A DNA stretch of 64,000 bases from Rufibacter sp. LB8 (lineage in GTDB: Bacteria; Bacteroidota; Bacteroidia; Cytophagales; Hymenobacteraceae): contig NZ_JADALJ010000001.1 of NCBI RefSeq assembly GCF_014876185.1, forward strand, positions 3,907,001 through 3,971,000. The letters are read 5' to 3'. Shown here in pieces: positions 47,896 through 60,200 of this stretch (its first letter is position 1; every line of letters starts with the position of its first letter). The position numbers and the translations under genes were made by a program. Under the pieces are notes generated by a model that was not told where the DNA came from, did no database searches, and was given only the letters and a program-made list of their open reading frames with translations.

Positions 47896-50844
47896 TTACT
47901 GCTTAATGATTCTCAGAACTGTGGAGAAACCTTCGCCAGTGATTTTCACGATATACGTTCCGGCAGGCAGATTGCTTAAATCCAGTGTCTGACCTGACCC
48001 AAGGGTGACTGCCTGGGCGGCGTATACTTTCCCAGTGATGCCTTGTATGGTTGCCGTAGCCTTACTGCCGGAAGTTCCGGTAAAGGTGAGCTGCACCAAG
48101 CCGGTGGTGGGGTTAGGGTAGGCGTTGGCCGTCACCGGCAGTTGAGTGCCTTTCACCACTACTATCTTGCTGAGTTCGTCTTTGCCATCAAAGTCTACCT
48201 GGCGCAGGCGGTAATACACCGTGCCAGCGGCTTGGTTTACATCTAATAGACTGTAACGAGCTTCAATAGTAGTAGTGCCGCTGCCTTTCACGTTCCCAAT
48301 CACCTGGAAGGTCTTGCCGTCTACGCTGCGTTGCACTTCAAAGAAGTCATTGTCTTTCTCTGAGGCGGTTACCCATGTGAGCAATACGCCGTTGGGTTGT
48401 GCCTGGCCTGTAAAGCTTTTCAGGGTTACCGGCAATGTCACTCCGCCTGGGCCTGTTCCGTTGTTCACGGTCTGGTCTCTGAAGTCTGGTAAAGGAGCGT
48501 CTATTATCTGTGCAGGAATAGGTGTAATACCGCCGTTATCAGTGTCATATAAGTCCACCAAGCCGTCTTGGTCAGTGTCACGGTAATATTGGCCCCCGAA
48601 TACAGGGTCAAGGAAGTTGGGTAAGCCATTGGCGCTCTGATCTAACCAGTCAGGAATAGTATTTGGGTTGTTTGTAGTCACTCCGTCAGTCGTAGTCACT
48701 TGGCCACCTAAATCTGAGCTGCCATAATAAGTGGTGCCAGTACGGTCATTGAAAGCCTGACCTAAAGCAATCAGTTCAGCTATGGCCGTGCCGTTGTGGT
48801 TGTAGTCAAAGCCTTCGTAATAATCTGGTGCCAGGTCACCGTCTGAGTCAAGTTCCAGGTAATCTGGAATGGCATCTGGGTTCAGATAGGCCGCGTCTGT
48901 GTTCACCGGGATCAAAGGAAGTCCGCCCCCTTCTTCGGTGTCAAATTCATCATTCAACCCGTTCTGGTCGGCGTCAACATTCTCGCCCTCTTCCGTTAAT
49001 AGCACAGGCCTGTACCCAGCGGTATTTACCGAAGGTGCCTGCGCTTCAATTAAGTCTAGCAGACCGTCATTGTCGGTGTCTAGGTCATGGAAATCAGCGA
49101 ACTTGTCTTTGTCTGTGTTTATATAATGGACGTATTCTAAGCCACTGGTCTGGGTCTGGGTTTGAGTCGGACCAGTTCCAGATGTTGTAATAATGGCGAA
49201 GATAGAAATCAGGTCATCTTCTGGGGTAGCACCTGCTTTCAGGGCACTGGTTGGGATTCCATCGTCTGTCACAGGGTAATCATTGGAGACTACCATGGTG
49301 CCTGAAGCATGCGTATAGAGCGTAGCATCAGGATTTTTGCCGCCATTGGCTTCGGTAACATTGGTAATGCCGTCGCCGTCCATGTCTACGTCTAAGCTGT
49401 TGACAATGCCGTCTAGGTCAATATCATACCAGTCATTGATGCCGTCATTGTTATTATCTCTGAAGGCACCGTAGCTTGGATGGGTATAAGTTTGGTCAGC
49501 ATAAGTGAAATTGCTACTGCCGGGTTGAGTTGAGAAAGCATCTGCCGCTCCAAGATTAGCAATGAAATCTGTGATGCCGTCATTATTATCATCCAAGTCA
49601 GCTATTGCACCCTCAGGGTCGTTTTCATCTGTATAATCTACCACCCCATCATTATCCCAGTCTCTAGTGATGGCGAACTCTAATGTGGAGGTAGTAGTGC
49701 CACCTGCATTGTCAGTGGTTTGAATATCAATGGCATACGTCTCGGGGCGAAGCAGGAATTTATTGCTCACCACCAAGTTACCATTGGCTTGCAAACTGGT
49801 GCCCGCCGGTAAAACGTCGCCGTTGACTAAAGATGCAGATACAATGGTGCCGTCTCCGTCTATGGCTTGGCCTATAATATCATTGTTATTGAATTTATAG
49901 AAATGTTGGCTGGGGATTTCAATGGTATACTCCGCCTCACGGTCTTCTACAGTGAAGGTAAGGGTAGTGGTGTTGTTGCCGCCTGCGGTGTTTGCACCGT
50001 TAGGGTCAAAAGGAGCCGAATTAGTTTTAGAGGCTACATTGGTTTGGTCACCAAATGAGGTAAGTCTCACCGTAAGCACCAAAGAGGCGCTTGTATTAGA
50101 GGCCAACGCGCCAATGGTCCAGATGCCGTTGACATAGGTAGTACCCAATGAAGGTGTAGCGCTGATTAGCGTTGCCCCAGCTGGTAAAGACTCCAGTATC
50201 ACCACATCAGTGGCATTGTTTGGACCAACGTTAGCCGCATTTACGGTTAAGGAGACAACGTCTCCTAAATAATATGGCCCAGCATTAGGCAATATTTGGC
50301 TGGTAAGCTCAATATCAGCCGCTTCTTCTATTGTAATTGTCTCAGTGGCTGAATTCCCTGTTGTCCCTGGGTTAGATTCTGTGTTGATGACGGTTGAGGT
50401 AGTGAATTGCTCGCCGGTGGCTATGGGTTTTACTTCTAAAATTAAGGTTGCTGTAGCTTGGGGACCCAAATCGTCAGGTGACCATCTGTTAGTCAAGGGA
50501 TCATATGTGCCGCTAGAAGGAGTAGCTTTTACAAACTGGAGACCAGCTGAAATTGCTATGTCCACAGCAAACCCCATAGCCGTGCTTCCTGTATTCTGGT
50601 TAGTTATGAGAATGGTAAACGTAGTGTTCGTGTTGTTGTAGTGCGCCAGATCAGTCGCTGTGTTGGTAATGGTGATATCCGTTCCACCGAATAGGGAACC
50701 CTTTGTAAACACACCTGATGGAGCTAAAGGTATAGTGGAGTGTGCTCCCTTTTCAGGAGCCATGGTAGAGCTGCTTTTGTTTGCCTGACTAGCGGTAGAA
50801 AGAGAAAAGAAAGCTAAGAGCAATAAGAGTAACCGTGGAATCAT
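47896..50844 (-). CDS. T9SS-exported surface protein with DUF11 and TSP3-like repeats
   Basis: A 982-residue protein. The ATG at 50842-50844 gives signal peptide MIPRLLLLLLAFFSLSTASQA. Then two DUF11 (conserved-repeat) domains (~45-165 and ~166-300), a cadherin/Ig-like domain (~305-395), and an Asp-rich calcium-binding TSP3-like zone (DWDNDGVVDYTDENDPEGAI, DLDDNNDGITD and many more). A 95-residue fibronectin-like module follows (LPVTLKSFTGQ...EKDNDFFEVQRS). The C-terminus is a T9SS type A sorting domain (ANAYPNPTTGLVQLTFTGTS...GTYIVKITGEGFSTVLRIIKQ). It is probably exported by the type IX system and attached to the surface. It is a shorter paralogue of the next gene. Confidence 0.92.
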   Translation of the reverse strand: MIPRLLLLLLAFFSLSTASQANKSSSTMAPEKGAHSTIPLAPSGVFTKGSLFGGTDITITNTATDLAHYNNTNTTFTILITNQNTGSTAMGFAVDIAISAGLQFVKATPSSGTYDPLTNRWSPDDLGPQATATLILEVKPIATGEQFTTSTVINTESNPGTTGNSATETITIEEAADIELTSQILPNAGPYYLGDVVSLTVNAANVGPNNATDVVILESLPAGATLISATPSLGTTYVNGIWTIGALASNTSASLVLTVRLTSFGDQTNVASKTNSAPFDPNGANTAGGNNTTTLTFTVEDREAEYTIEIPSQHFYKFNNNDIIGQAIDGDGTIVSASLVNGDVLPAGTSLQANGNLVVSNKFLLRPETYAIDIQTTDNAGGTTTSTLEFAITRDWDNDGVVDYTDENDPEGAIADLDDNNDGITDFIANLGAADAFSTQPGSSNFTYADQTYTHPSYGAFRDNNNDGINDWYDIDLDGIVNSLDVDMDGDGITNVTEANGGKNPDATLYTHASGTMVVSNDYPVTDDGIPTSALKAGATPEDDLISIFAIITTSGTGPTQTQTQTSGLEYVHYINTDKDKFADFHDLDTDNDGLLDLIEAQAPSVNTAGYRPVLLTEEGENVDADQNGLNDEFDTEEGGGLPLIPVNTDAAYLNPDAIPDYLELDSDGDLAPDYYEGFDYNHNGTAIAELIALGQAFNDRTGTTYYGSSDLGGQVTTTDGVTTNNPNTIPDWLDQSANGLPNFLDPVFGGQYYRDTDQDGLVDLYDTDNGGITPIPAQIIDAPLPDFRDQTVNNGTGPGGVTLPVTLKSFTGQAQPNGVLLTWVTASEKDNDFFEVQRSVDGKTFQVIGNVKGSGTTTIEARYSLLDVNQAAGTVYYRLRQVDFDGKDELSKIVVVKGTQLPVTANAYPNPTTGLVQLTFTGTSGSKATATIQGITGKVYAAQAVTLGSGQTLDLSNLPAGTYIVKITGEGFSTVLRIIKQ

Positions 50845-51190
50845 ATTGGGGAGGAACAGCAAGCAAGTAAAGGTTGACCTAAAAGCGAAGTCCTCTTGCA
50901 AGCGCCCGTTCAACTCGACAGGAATACGTATTTATACTTACTTAAGTTCATATAATAAATATATATAAATATATTAATCAAGTTGTGCTTATAAAGCTTG
51001 GGGCGTCTGTGGGTTACCTCCCTCTCAAACAGGATTTCGTAAGATTTAATAGCTAAAATATATTTCGCAATGAATGCGTCGCTTTTTAATAATTAGGAAT
51101 TTATAAAACTCGGTTATAAGGGTATAAAAAGTAATTCCAGTGCAATTGGATTCATCTGAATAAATATTTTAGGCTGGTCGGAAAGCTCTT
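50845..51190. other. Non-coding stretch between the two T9SS protein genes
   Basis: About 350 bp, very A/T-rich (for example runs of TATATAAATATA near 50960). It holds no gene and no member of the repeat families. It contains the promoter region of the 982-residue protein gene, but I could not place a clear TAnnTTTG. Confidence 0.45.
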
Positions 51191-51235
51191 GTAAAAGAAA
51201 GAGGCACAGCGCCTTGTTAGGTGCTGTGCCTCTTT
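51191..51235 (-). terminator. Terminator of the giant DUF11 protein gene
   Basis: AAAGAGGCACAGC pairs with GCTGTGCCTCTTT around a 12-nt loop. On the minus strand it is followed by a T-rich stretch (CTTTTAC). It lies 21 bp after the stop at 51256. Confidence 0.85.
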
Positions 51236-51255
51236 GATGAGATGTACTTTAGTAG

Positions 51256-54200
51256 TTATTGTTTGATAAAGCGCAAGGTCTTTTCAAACTGCTCGCCTTT
51301 CACCTTCAGGATATACATCCCTACTGGCAGCGTGCTGATATCTAACACCTGTCCGGTTGAAATCTCAACCTCTTGGGTAGAAGCCAACTTGCCGTCTGCC
51401 CCATAGATTTGAACAGTTGCTTTACCGGTAGTGCCAGTAATGGTTAGGTTCAACACATCGGTAGCTGGGTTAGGGTATACTTTGGCTTCCACTTGAATGG
51501 CCACCGCTTTTGACTTGACAGAGATGATCTTGGTGTACTCAAACTTACCATCAAAGTCCACCTGGCGCAATCTGTAGTACACCGTGCCGTTGACCGAAGC
51601 TGCATCTAAGAAACTGTAGTCCATCTCAATGGTGGTGGTGCCGTTTCCTTTCACCTTGCCAATCATTTGGAAGTTCTTGCCGTCTGTGCTGCGTTCCACC
51701 TCAAAGAAGTCATTGTCTTTCTCAGAGGCTGTTTTCCAGTTCAGCAATACTCCATTGGTTTGCAACTTGCCGGTAAAGCTGATCATGGTTACAGGTAGCG
51801 GCGTGCTTACTGCGTTGTCTCTGAAGAGCGGTAACAGTGCTCCCTCTGGTTGAGCTGGTACAGTTTCCACTCCAAAGTTATCAGCATCAAACAAGTTCAC
51901 CAGGCCATCTTGGTCAGTATCTAAGTAGAAAGTGGTGTTTGAATCCAGAAAGTTAGGAATGCCTCTGTTGCTATTGTCCAGCCAGTCTGGTATACCGTTC
52001 CTGTTAGCGTCTGTGTTTCCATAAAGGTTAAACCCATTACCGGCTTGGGTATTGTAAATAGATCCGGCTAAGATTAGGTCATCAATGGCTCTTCCATTAA
52101 AGTTAAAGTCATGACCTTCAAAATAATCTTGGCCAAAGTCATTGTCTGTGTCCAAATCCAGATAGTCAGGAATAGCGTCAGATAAGGCAAACTCAGCATC
52201 TCTATTTACTGGCTCCAAGGTAAATCCGCCTCCTTGGGTAGCATCAAAGGCATCATCTATTCCGTTTCTGTTAACATCAAAACCAGAAGGAGCCCTGTAG
52301 CCTGTTTTGCCCACTGAAGCAGTTTGTGCCTCTATTAAGTCCTTGATTCCGTCATTGTCGGCATCTAAGTCTAAGAAGTCTTTACGGCCATCTTGGTCTG
52401 TGTCTGGCATTGAGAAGATAGAAGCTTCACCTGATACTGACAAGGCGCTGAGCGGCATACCTTGTGCGTTGATAATGCCACGCATGGTTGCAGTCAGGGC
52501 ATTGTAGATATCATTGCTAGGGCTTACACCACCATTGGCCTCTGTTACGTTGGCAATGCCATCACCGTCCATGTCAAGGTCTAAACTGTTGATGATACCG
52601 TCTAGGTCTAAATCAAACCAGTCATTGATGCCATCTTCGTTTTTGTCTCTGAAGGCTCCATACACCGGATGCACAAAACTTGGATTGGTGTAGTTTAAGA
52701 ATGGACTACCATCTGTGGTGCCAAACGGATCAACACCAGCACCAGAAATAACATCTGTGATTCCGTCGTTGTTGTCATCAATGTCTTCCAGGTAGCTGAT
52801 TCCGTCGCCGTCCCAATCCCCCAAGATGTTTAGAGCTACCAATTGATTCTCTGTAACATTTCCATTGATGTCTGTGGTAGATATTGTCAAGTTATACACC
52901 CCTGGGCGCAATAATCTGAAGTCTTCTACTACTATGGTACCTTGTGCGGTCAAACGTGTTCCTGCAGGCAAAGTGCCATCTGTAAGAGTTGCGCTGACAA
53001 TAGCGCCATCAGGGTCCGTAACTGTCGCCATCTCATCCGCATTCCTATAGTTGTAGAAGTGCTGCGCCACAGCTATTGTATAGAAAGCAGGGTTATCAAT
53101 AACAGTGATAAAGGCAGTAGCTGCATTATTTTCCTCAAAGGCATCAAAGGTAATGGTAGAGATAGAAGCGGTTACTAAAGTATTGCCCACTTCTTTAGCT
53201 ACCAATGAGAACTCCAAGGCGGCGGTTTGATTTCCTGCTAAGGTACCAATGGTCCAGATTCCGGTGTTGAAATCATAGGTGCCCACAGATGGAGTAGCGT
53301 TTTGATACTCCAGGGAACTTGGAACTGGCACCATAACTGAGACTCCTTCTGCCGCAATAGCAGAATTATTGGTGGCAGTCACCACAAAGGAAACCGTTTG
53401 GTTCAAGGAATGAGGGCCACCCACGAAAGCTGCGGCAATAGATACGTCTGCCATGGGTAGTACCGTAATAGACCTTGATTCACTGTTATTGGCAGTAACG
53501 TTGTCGTATTGATTAGCAGGCGTTACTATATTAGCGGTAGTAGTGAGCACTCCTGTAGTAACTGGTTTCACCACCAAAGTCAATATTTGCGTGCTGCCAG
53601 CAGCCAAATCAGAAGCCAAGGACCAAATGCCTGTTGTTTCATTGTAGATGCCATTCCCTGCAGTAGCAGTCACTAACTGTAAGCCTTCAGGTAAGAGGTT
53701 GGCTACCTGAACACCCGTAGCAGCATCTACTGTACTGTTGTTTTTAACACTAACAGTGAAGGTAGTGTTGATGCCTGCATAATAGGGACCATCTGCTACC
53801 GTATTGGTTACCTGCAAATCAGCACTTGGCGACACGAAAATGGTGGCAAAGGCCGTGTTGTTTGCTGTCAGGATGTCAACAGTACTTGCTTTTTGCGTTA
53901 ATTTCGTGGCACTTAGGGTGATACTACCCGTTACATTGGGATACCCCATCACCACCAGTTGCTTAGATTCACCAGGCTCCAGTCTTGCAATAAAACCTTC
54001 GCCGGTAGTATGGTCATACTGCACGCCTGGGTCCGCTTGTACTCCTGTAAAGGTGATAAATCCTGTACGGCTATCTTTGAAAGTCAAATCAGTAGCCGCA
54101 TCTGGACCTGTGTTGGTAACAGTCACCGTGAACGTGGCGATGGAGGCATTACGATAATATTCTGTACCAGTATTGCTTTTAACTGTCATGTCTACAGTTA

Positions 54201-57200
54201 TCTCAGCCTTGCCATTTATGAGAACATTCTCTGTGTCAGAATCATTAGCAGCATTTACATCTACTTCTGTAGTTGTAGTGCGGGTAGAAGTCAAGGTGTA
54301 ATTTCCGGCTGCAGTGGCTTTCCCAATTAAGGTAAGGGCAGTAGTAGTGTTGACGCCCAGGGTATTGATCGTCCAAATGCCTGTTTCAGAATCAAATGTT
54401 CCCATGCCAGGGGTAGCACTAACAAGGGAGAAACCTGTAGGCAAGCCAGTCTCAATATTAATGTCTGTTGCACCAACTGGACCATTATTTCTGGCATTAA
54501 CCGTAAATGTGACGTTATCGCCGTTATAGTATGTTCCTGCTGGTATGGTATTAGTGACGGCAATATCTACGCTTGGTGAAACTTCTATACTTGTTGTAAA
54601 AGTATTATTGGACGTAACTTGATCAACCTCGTTACTAGCATTTCTAGTTGTCGTGCTTGTTAAACTACCTGTTCTGTTAGGTCTTACAACCATAGTCAAT
54701 TCCTTCGTCTCATTTGCAGCTAAGTCACCAATGGTCCAAATACCATCATTGCTGGTATAGGTAGTGCCGTCTGGAGCAGAAGCACTCACGAAAGTGAATC
54801 CAGATGAAGAAATGAACCTGTCTAGAATCTTAACACCAGTTGCATTGTTTGGACCTTCATTCTTGGCAGTTACCGTGTAAATTATATCCTTTCCAATATA
54901 ATATGGTCCTTCAGCAAAGCTATTGGAAACTGCTATGTCAACTGATGGTAATATAGTTACGGTGTTGATAGCGTCATTATTTGCCAGAACACTTTCATAC
55001 TCTGCGCCCGCCACCTTACTAGCAGTTGTAATAATGTCACCAGCCATTGTAGGTAAAACAGTGATTGTTAAGGTTCTTATTAAGCTTGAGCTCGTTCCGG
55101 CGGCAAGACTTCCCACTGACCAAATGCCGGTAACTGGATTATACTCTCCTTGCGTAGTGGTTGAGCTTACGTAGGTAAGACCTGCTGGCAATAAGTCTTC
55201 AATGCTTACTTCTGTTGCAGGGCTTGGGCCGTAGTTTCTTACATTGACAGTATAAGTAAAAGGGACGCCATTGTACTTTGCCGCTGTAGTTACAGTATTG
55301 GTCACGGCAATGTCAACTGTTGGGTTTACTTCCAGAAGAACACCGGCAGTGTTGTTGCCGGCAATTAAATCCACTTCAGCGGATGACAACCTACTTGCGC
55401 TTTGAATGAGGGTTCCTGCTCTGTTTGGTTTGGCAATTACCGTTAAGGTGACACTCTCCCCAACTGCTAACTCACCAATTGCCCAGTCGCCAGAAGCATT
55501 TGCATAGGTTCCTTGGCTCGGATTTGCACTTACATAAATAAATCCAGCTGATGAAGAATATAGATCCCTTACTACTAATGATGTAGCTGCATTAGGGCCA
55601 TTATTAGTAACAGTTGTTGTAAATGTAACCTCGTCTGTTGCATTATAGGGGCCAGCGGAGATTGATTTTGTTACAGCTATATCAGCGGCAGCATTTACTG
55701 TTATGCTGTTAGAAGCAGCATCATTGGTGGTGACATTGTCTATTTCATTGCTGGCAATTTTGGAGGCCGTTGTGGTGTAAGTGCCAACTTCAGTTGGTCT
55801 AGCTACCAGGGTAAGGGTTCTAGTGGCATTTACGGCAATGCTTCCTACCTCCCAAATGCCAGTGCTAGCATCAAAATTGCCCACAGAAGGAGTGGCAGAG
55901 ATAAAGGTTAATCCTTCTGGCAAGTCATCTACTGCTACTACGCCAGATGACGCATTAGGGCCATTGTTTCTGATACTTACGGTATAAGTGACATCTTTGC
56001 CTACATAATAAGGTCCCGCAGAGACCGTATTGGTCACAGACAAATCAGCTTGTAAGGGTGCTCCCGCGCTAATAGCATTTGCCTCAGAGTTATTAGAAGT
56101 ATTTTTGTCATACTGATCTAACCGTACTGTAGCAGTGGTGGTTAATACATTCGTATTGGTAGGTCTTGCCACTAGGGTTAAAGTTTCTGAATCACCTGAA
56201 TCAAGATTGCCAATGGTCCAAAGACCGGTAGAAGCAACATAAGAGCCAACAGATGGTGAAGCAGAAACAAATGTTAATCCAGATGGTAATCTATCTGTTA
56301 CAGAAACCCCTGTGGCTCCGTCTGGGCCTAGGTTGGTGACAGTAACGGTATAGGTTACATTTGTGCCACTAAAGTATGGTCCTTCAGAAACTACATTCGT
56401 AATAGCCAAATCAGAAGCTGCACCTACTGTAATAGTGTTTGCTGCTGTATTATTTGCTACGTTATTATCAATTTCAGAAGAGCTTATTTTAGTGGCAGTA
56501 GTGGTAAAAGAGCCTGTGGTTGTAGGAATCACTACTAAAGTCAAGGTTTGAGCTGCTCCACTGGCTAAGTTGCCTACCGTCCATAATCCAGTAGCTGCAT
56601 CATAACTACCTAAGGTGGGTGTAGCGCTTACCAAAGTCAAATCCGCCGGTAACTGATCTTGGACAGAAACATTAGAAGTAGCACCTGGACCGTTATTCCG
56701 GGCAACAACTGTATATGTTAAGGTTTTACCATTGTAATATGGTCCTGCAGACACAGTATTAGTCACTGCAATGTCAGCTGTAGCTTCTACCGTTATAGTA
56801 TTAGAGGCGATATTGTTAGCTCCATTACCATCAAATTGATCCGCTGAAATTCTGGAAGCAGTGGTAGAAACACTACCAGATACCCTTGGCTTTACAACCA
56901 GTGTCAAAGTTTCAGTTGCACCCTTGGGAAGTGAAGCAATATCCCAATTACCTGTGGCAGAAGTATAGGTTCCGGTAGAAGTAGTAGCGCTAACGAAGGT
57001 AAAGTTAGTAGTAGATAGCAAATCTCTTATAAGAACATTGGTAGCATTATCTGGCCCATTATTGGAAGCAGTTACGGTGTAAGTTACTTCTTCCCCTTGT
57101 AAGTAAGGTCCGGCTGCAACAGTATTGGTCACAGCAATATCAGATTGTGGTAAGACTGTGATACTGGTAGAAGAGACGTTGTTAGAAGAAACAAGGTCCG

Positions 57201-60200
57201 TCTCATTTATAGAAACCAAAGTAGCCGTGGTGCTGATGGCACCTGTGGTATTGGGGGCTGCCACTACCGTAATCACAGCGGTTGCCCCACTCGCCAAGTT
57301 AGGAATTGACCAAGTTCGAGCCACGTTGTCAACAGTGGTGCCTTCAGGAGCCGTAAAACTCACTACCGTAAGACTGGCAGGAATCTGAGCACCAATTACT
57401 ACGCCAGTAGCGGTGTTAGGGCCGTTGTTTCTGATGGTTACGGTATAGGTCTCATTTACGCCATTGTAATAAGGGCCAGCTGAAACTACATTGGTGATAG
57501 CAATGTCAGCAGCCGCTTCTACCTCAATGACCGCTGGGCGTGCGTTGTTGGCAGTAACCGGGTCAAACTCTGTCTGGGCCGTTTTGGTAGCAGTTGTAGT
57601 AATAGACCCCGTGGTAGTAGGTTTAGCTACTAAGGTAAGCGTTTGCGTAGTGCCCGCTGGTAGAGCACCAATAGTCCAGAGTCCATTGCTAGAAACGTAG
57701 GTGCCTACCGTTGGGGTAGCACTTACAAACGTTAAGCCTGTAGGAAGTCTGTCTGTGATTACTACACCTGTGGCATCACTTGGGCCATTATTTGTAGCTG
57801 TAACGGTGTACGTTACATCCTGGCCATTCACATAAGGGCCGCTAGAGACAACATTGGTAACTGCTACGTCTGCAGATGCACCCACAGTAATAGAGTTTGA
57901 AGCGCTGTTATTCGTGCTTACCCCATCATTTTCATTGCCTGCTGTTCTGGCAGCAGTGGTGGCGTACGTGCCTACGGCTGTTGGAACAGCTACAATGGTA
58001 AGTGTCTGGGTAATGCCATTAGCAATAGGAAGGATCCAGGCACCAGTGGAAGCATTATATGTGCCAGCAGAAGCAGTAGCGCTTGCGAACGTCATGCCAG
58101 CCGGCAAAAGATCTGTAATGGTGGCACTGGTGGCGTCATTAGGACCAATGTTACGGGCCGTGACAGTGTACGTAACCGGTTGACCAACATAATATGGGCC
58201 GGTAGCCACCGTGTTGGTGACAGCTATATCAGCAGTAGGGTTTACCGTAATAGTGGCAGTCTGGCTGTTATTACCAGAAACATTGTCAAACTGGGTTCCG
58301 CCTGTTTTGGTAGCAATGGTGGAAATGGTTCCGGTGGTAGATACTTTAGCATTCAACGTAAGGGTTTTGGTTTCCCCAACAGCCAAGGCGCCAACTGTCC
58401 AAAGGCCGGAAGTAGCGTTGTAACCCGCAGGCGCAGTGCCTTGCAACGTTAATCCGGTTGGTAACTTGTCAGTTACTGTTACACCCGTAGCATTATTAGG
58501 GCCTAAGTTGGTGGCAGTGACGGTATAAGTCACAATGTCCCCATTGTTATAAGTGGTTTGCGCTACGGTATTTTTAACCTCAATGTCAGCAGCGGCTACC
58601 ACAGTGACGGTGGCCGTGGCTGTGTTATTAGCAGCCGTTGGGTCTGGGCTGAACTGCGTTTTATTAATGACGTTTGAGGCACTTCCTACTGCCAAAGGTT
58701 TTACGGTAAGGGTTAAGGTAGCACTACCAGTGGCTGCAATGTTACCTACATCCCACACACCAGTAGAAGCGTTGAAATTAGTACTGGAAGCGCTTACAAA
58801 TTCAAACTTCTCAGTATCTAACTGGTCAATTACTTTTACGCCATTGGCTACCACATTTGCGTTATTGTTCTTGGCGGTAATTGTAAAGTTAAAGGGTACA
58901 CCTACAGCAAAGGGGCCTGAGGCAGTTTTTGTAACGCCTACATCCACACTGCTGCTACAGTTGCCATAAGTGAAGGTAGAAGTCTCAGTCAATGAATTCG
59001 TGTAACCGTAAGTCCAGGTATTCATTGTTTTGGTATCTCCGGCAGCTGAAGTAGAGGAACCCCACTTATGGACACCTGTAGAGGAGTTTACCCCAAACAA
59101 CTCTCTAGGGACAGGGAAGTCAGTGGTAGAGGAGGTAGCTATGTTGCTATCATCCCAGAAGAGCAGACCATTATAGTTGGAACCAGCCAAAGGGCGCACA
59201 TCTTCCACCCGGAAGCCGTCGTTCCACTCAGCATCCCAAACCGGGAAATGCACCGGGCTTGAACCGTTCTTAAACTGGTAAGAAATATTGGTGCCTGAAG
59301 GTACTACGGCATTCAAACCGTCTCTACCATTCCAATCCAAGGTGCGTGCCCCAGCCAATCCTGACTGCTCTAGCAAAACGTCTCTTGTACCAGCTTGGTA
59401 GCCTGCAACTCCGTTTAGGTCTATATAAACAATAAAAGTACTCTTAACGCTGCTATTAATAAAGAAGGTAGCCTTTCCACCACCACCGGTAGCGGGATTA
59501 CAGGAGGAGGTAATGCCTACTGCAAAAGTAGGGGCAGTGGCACTTGGCCAGATAAGGGGGTCTGGGTTGTTCACGAAGTTGAAAAACTCAGCGTAGTCTG
59601 TCTGGCTGGTCTGGCTTCTGCGAAGTTGCTCTGGGGTGGTTCTGCCCGTGGCAGGTATAGACCCAGCGCTGTTGGTCACAAACCGGAAGAAGTTCTGCGG
59701 CGCAATACCCGCCAACTCAAATTTCTTTACAAAATAACGGTCTGTCTCATCATCGCTAGGCACCAATGGGAACATGTTGAAGGTGCTGGCAAACACGTTG
59801 GTGGTTCCGCCAGAAGAGAAAGACCACAACTTGCTGCGCATACGGCCTTGTCTTTCATCACCATTAGCGTCAATTACCGTGAAATCCCAGAAATCATAGA
59901 CAGAGAATCTCCGGCCATCATCTGTCCAGCCGGTTTCGCCTTCCTGCGTGAACTCCACATAGTAGTCATAGTCAACGTTGGTGTCATTGTAAATGCTGAG
60001 CGGACGGTAACCAGTATTTACCGATTTTCCGTTGATGCTTCTGTTAGGGCCAGCTTCTGCTTCAGCGGCGGTGTTGATGACCCCGTTCTGGTTGGCCACT
60101 AAAAGCATGTCTCTGGTGGAGGAAGTGTTAGCTAGCAAGGTATTGGCCTGCACAAAAGTGCCGTCATCTACCCCCGTAGCAGCGTTTGTGCGGCGTACCG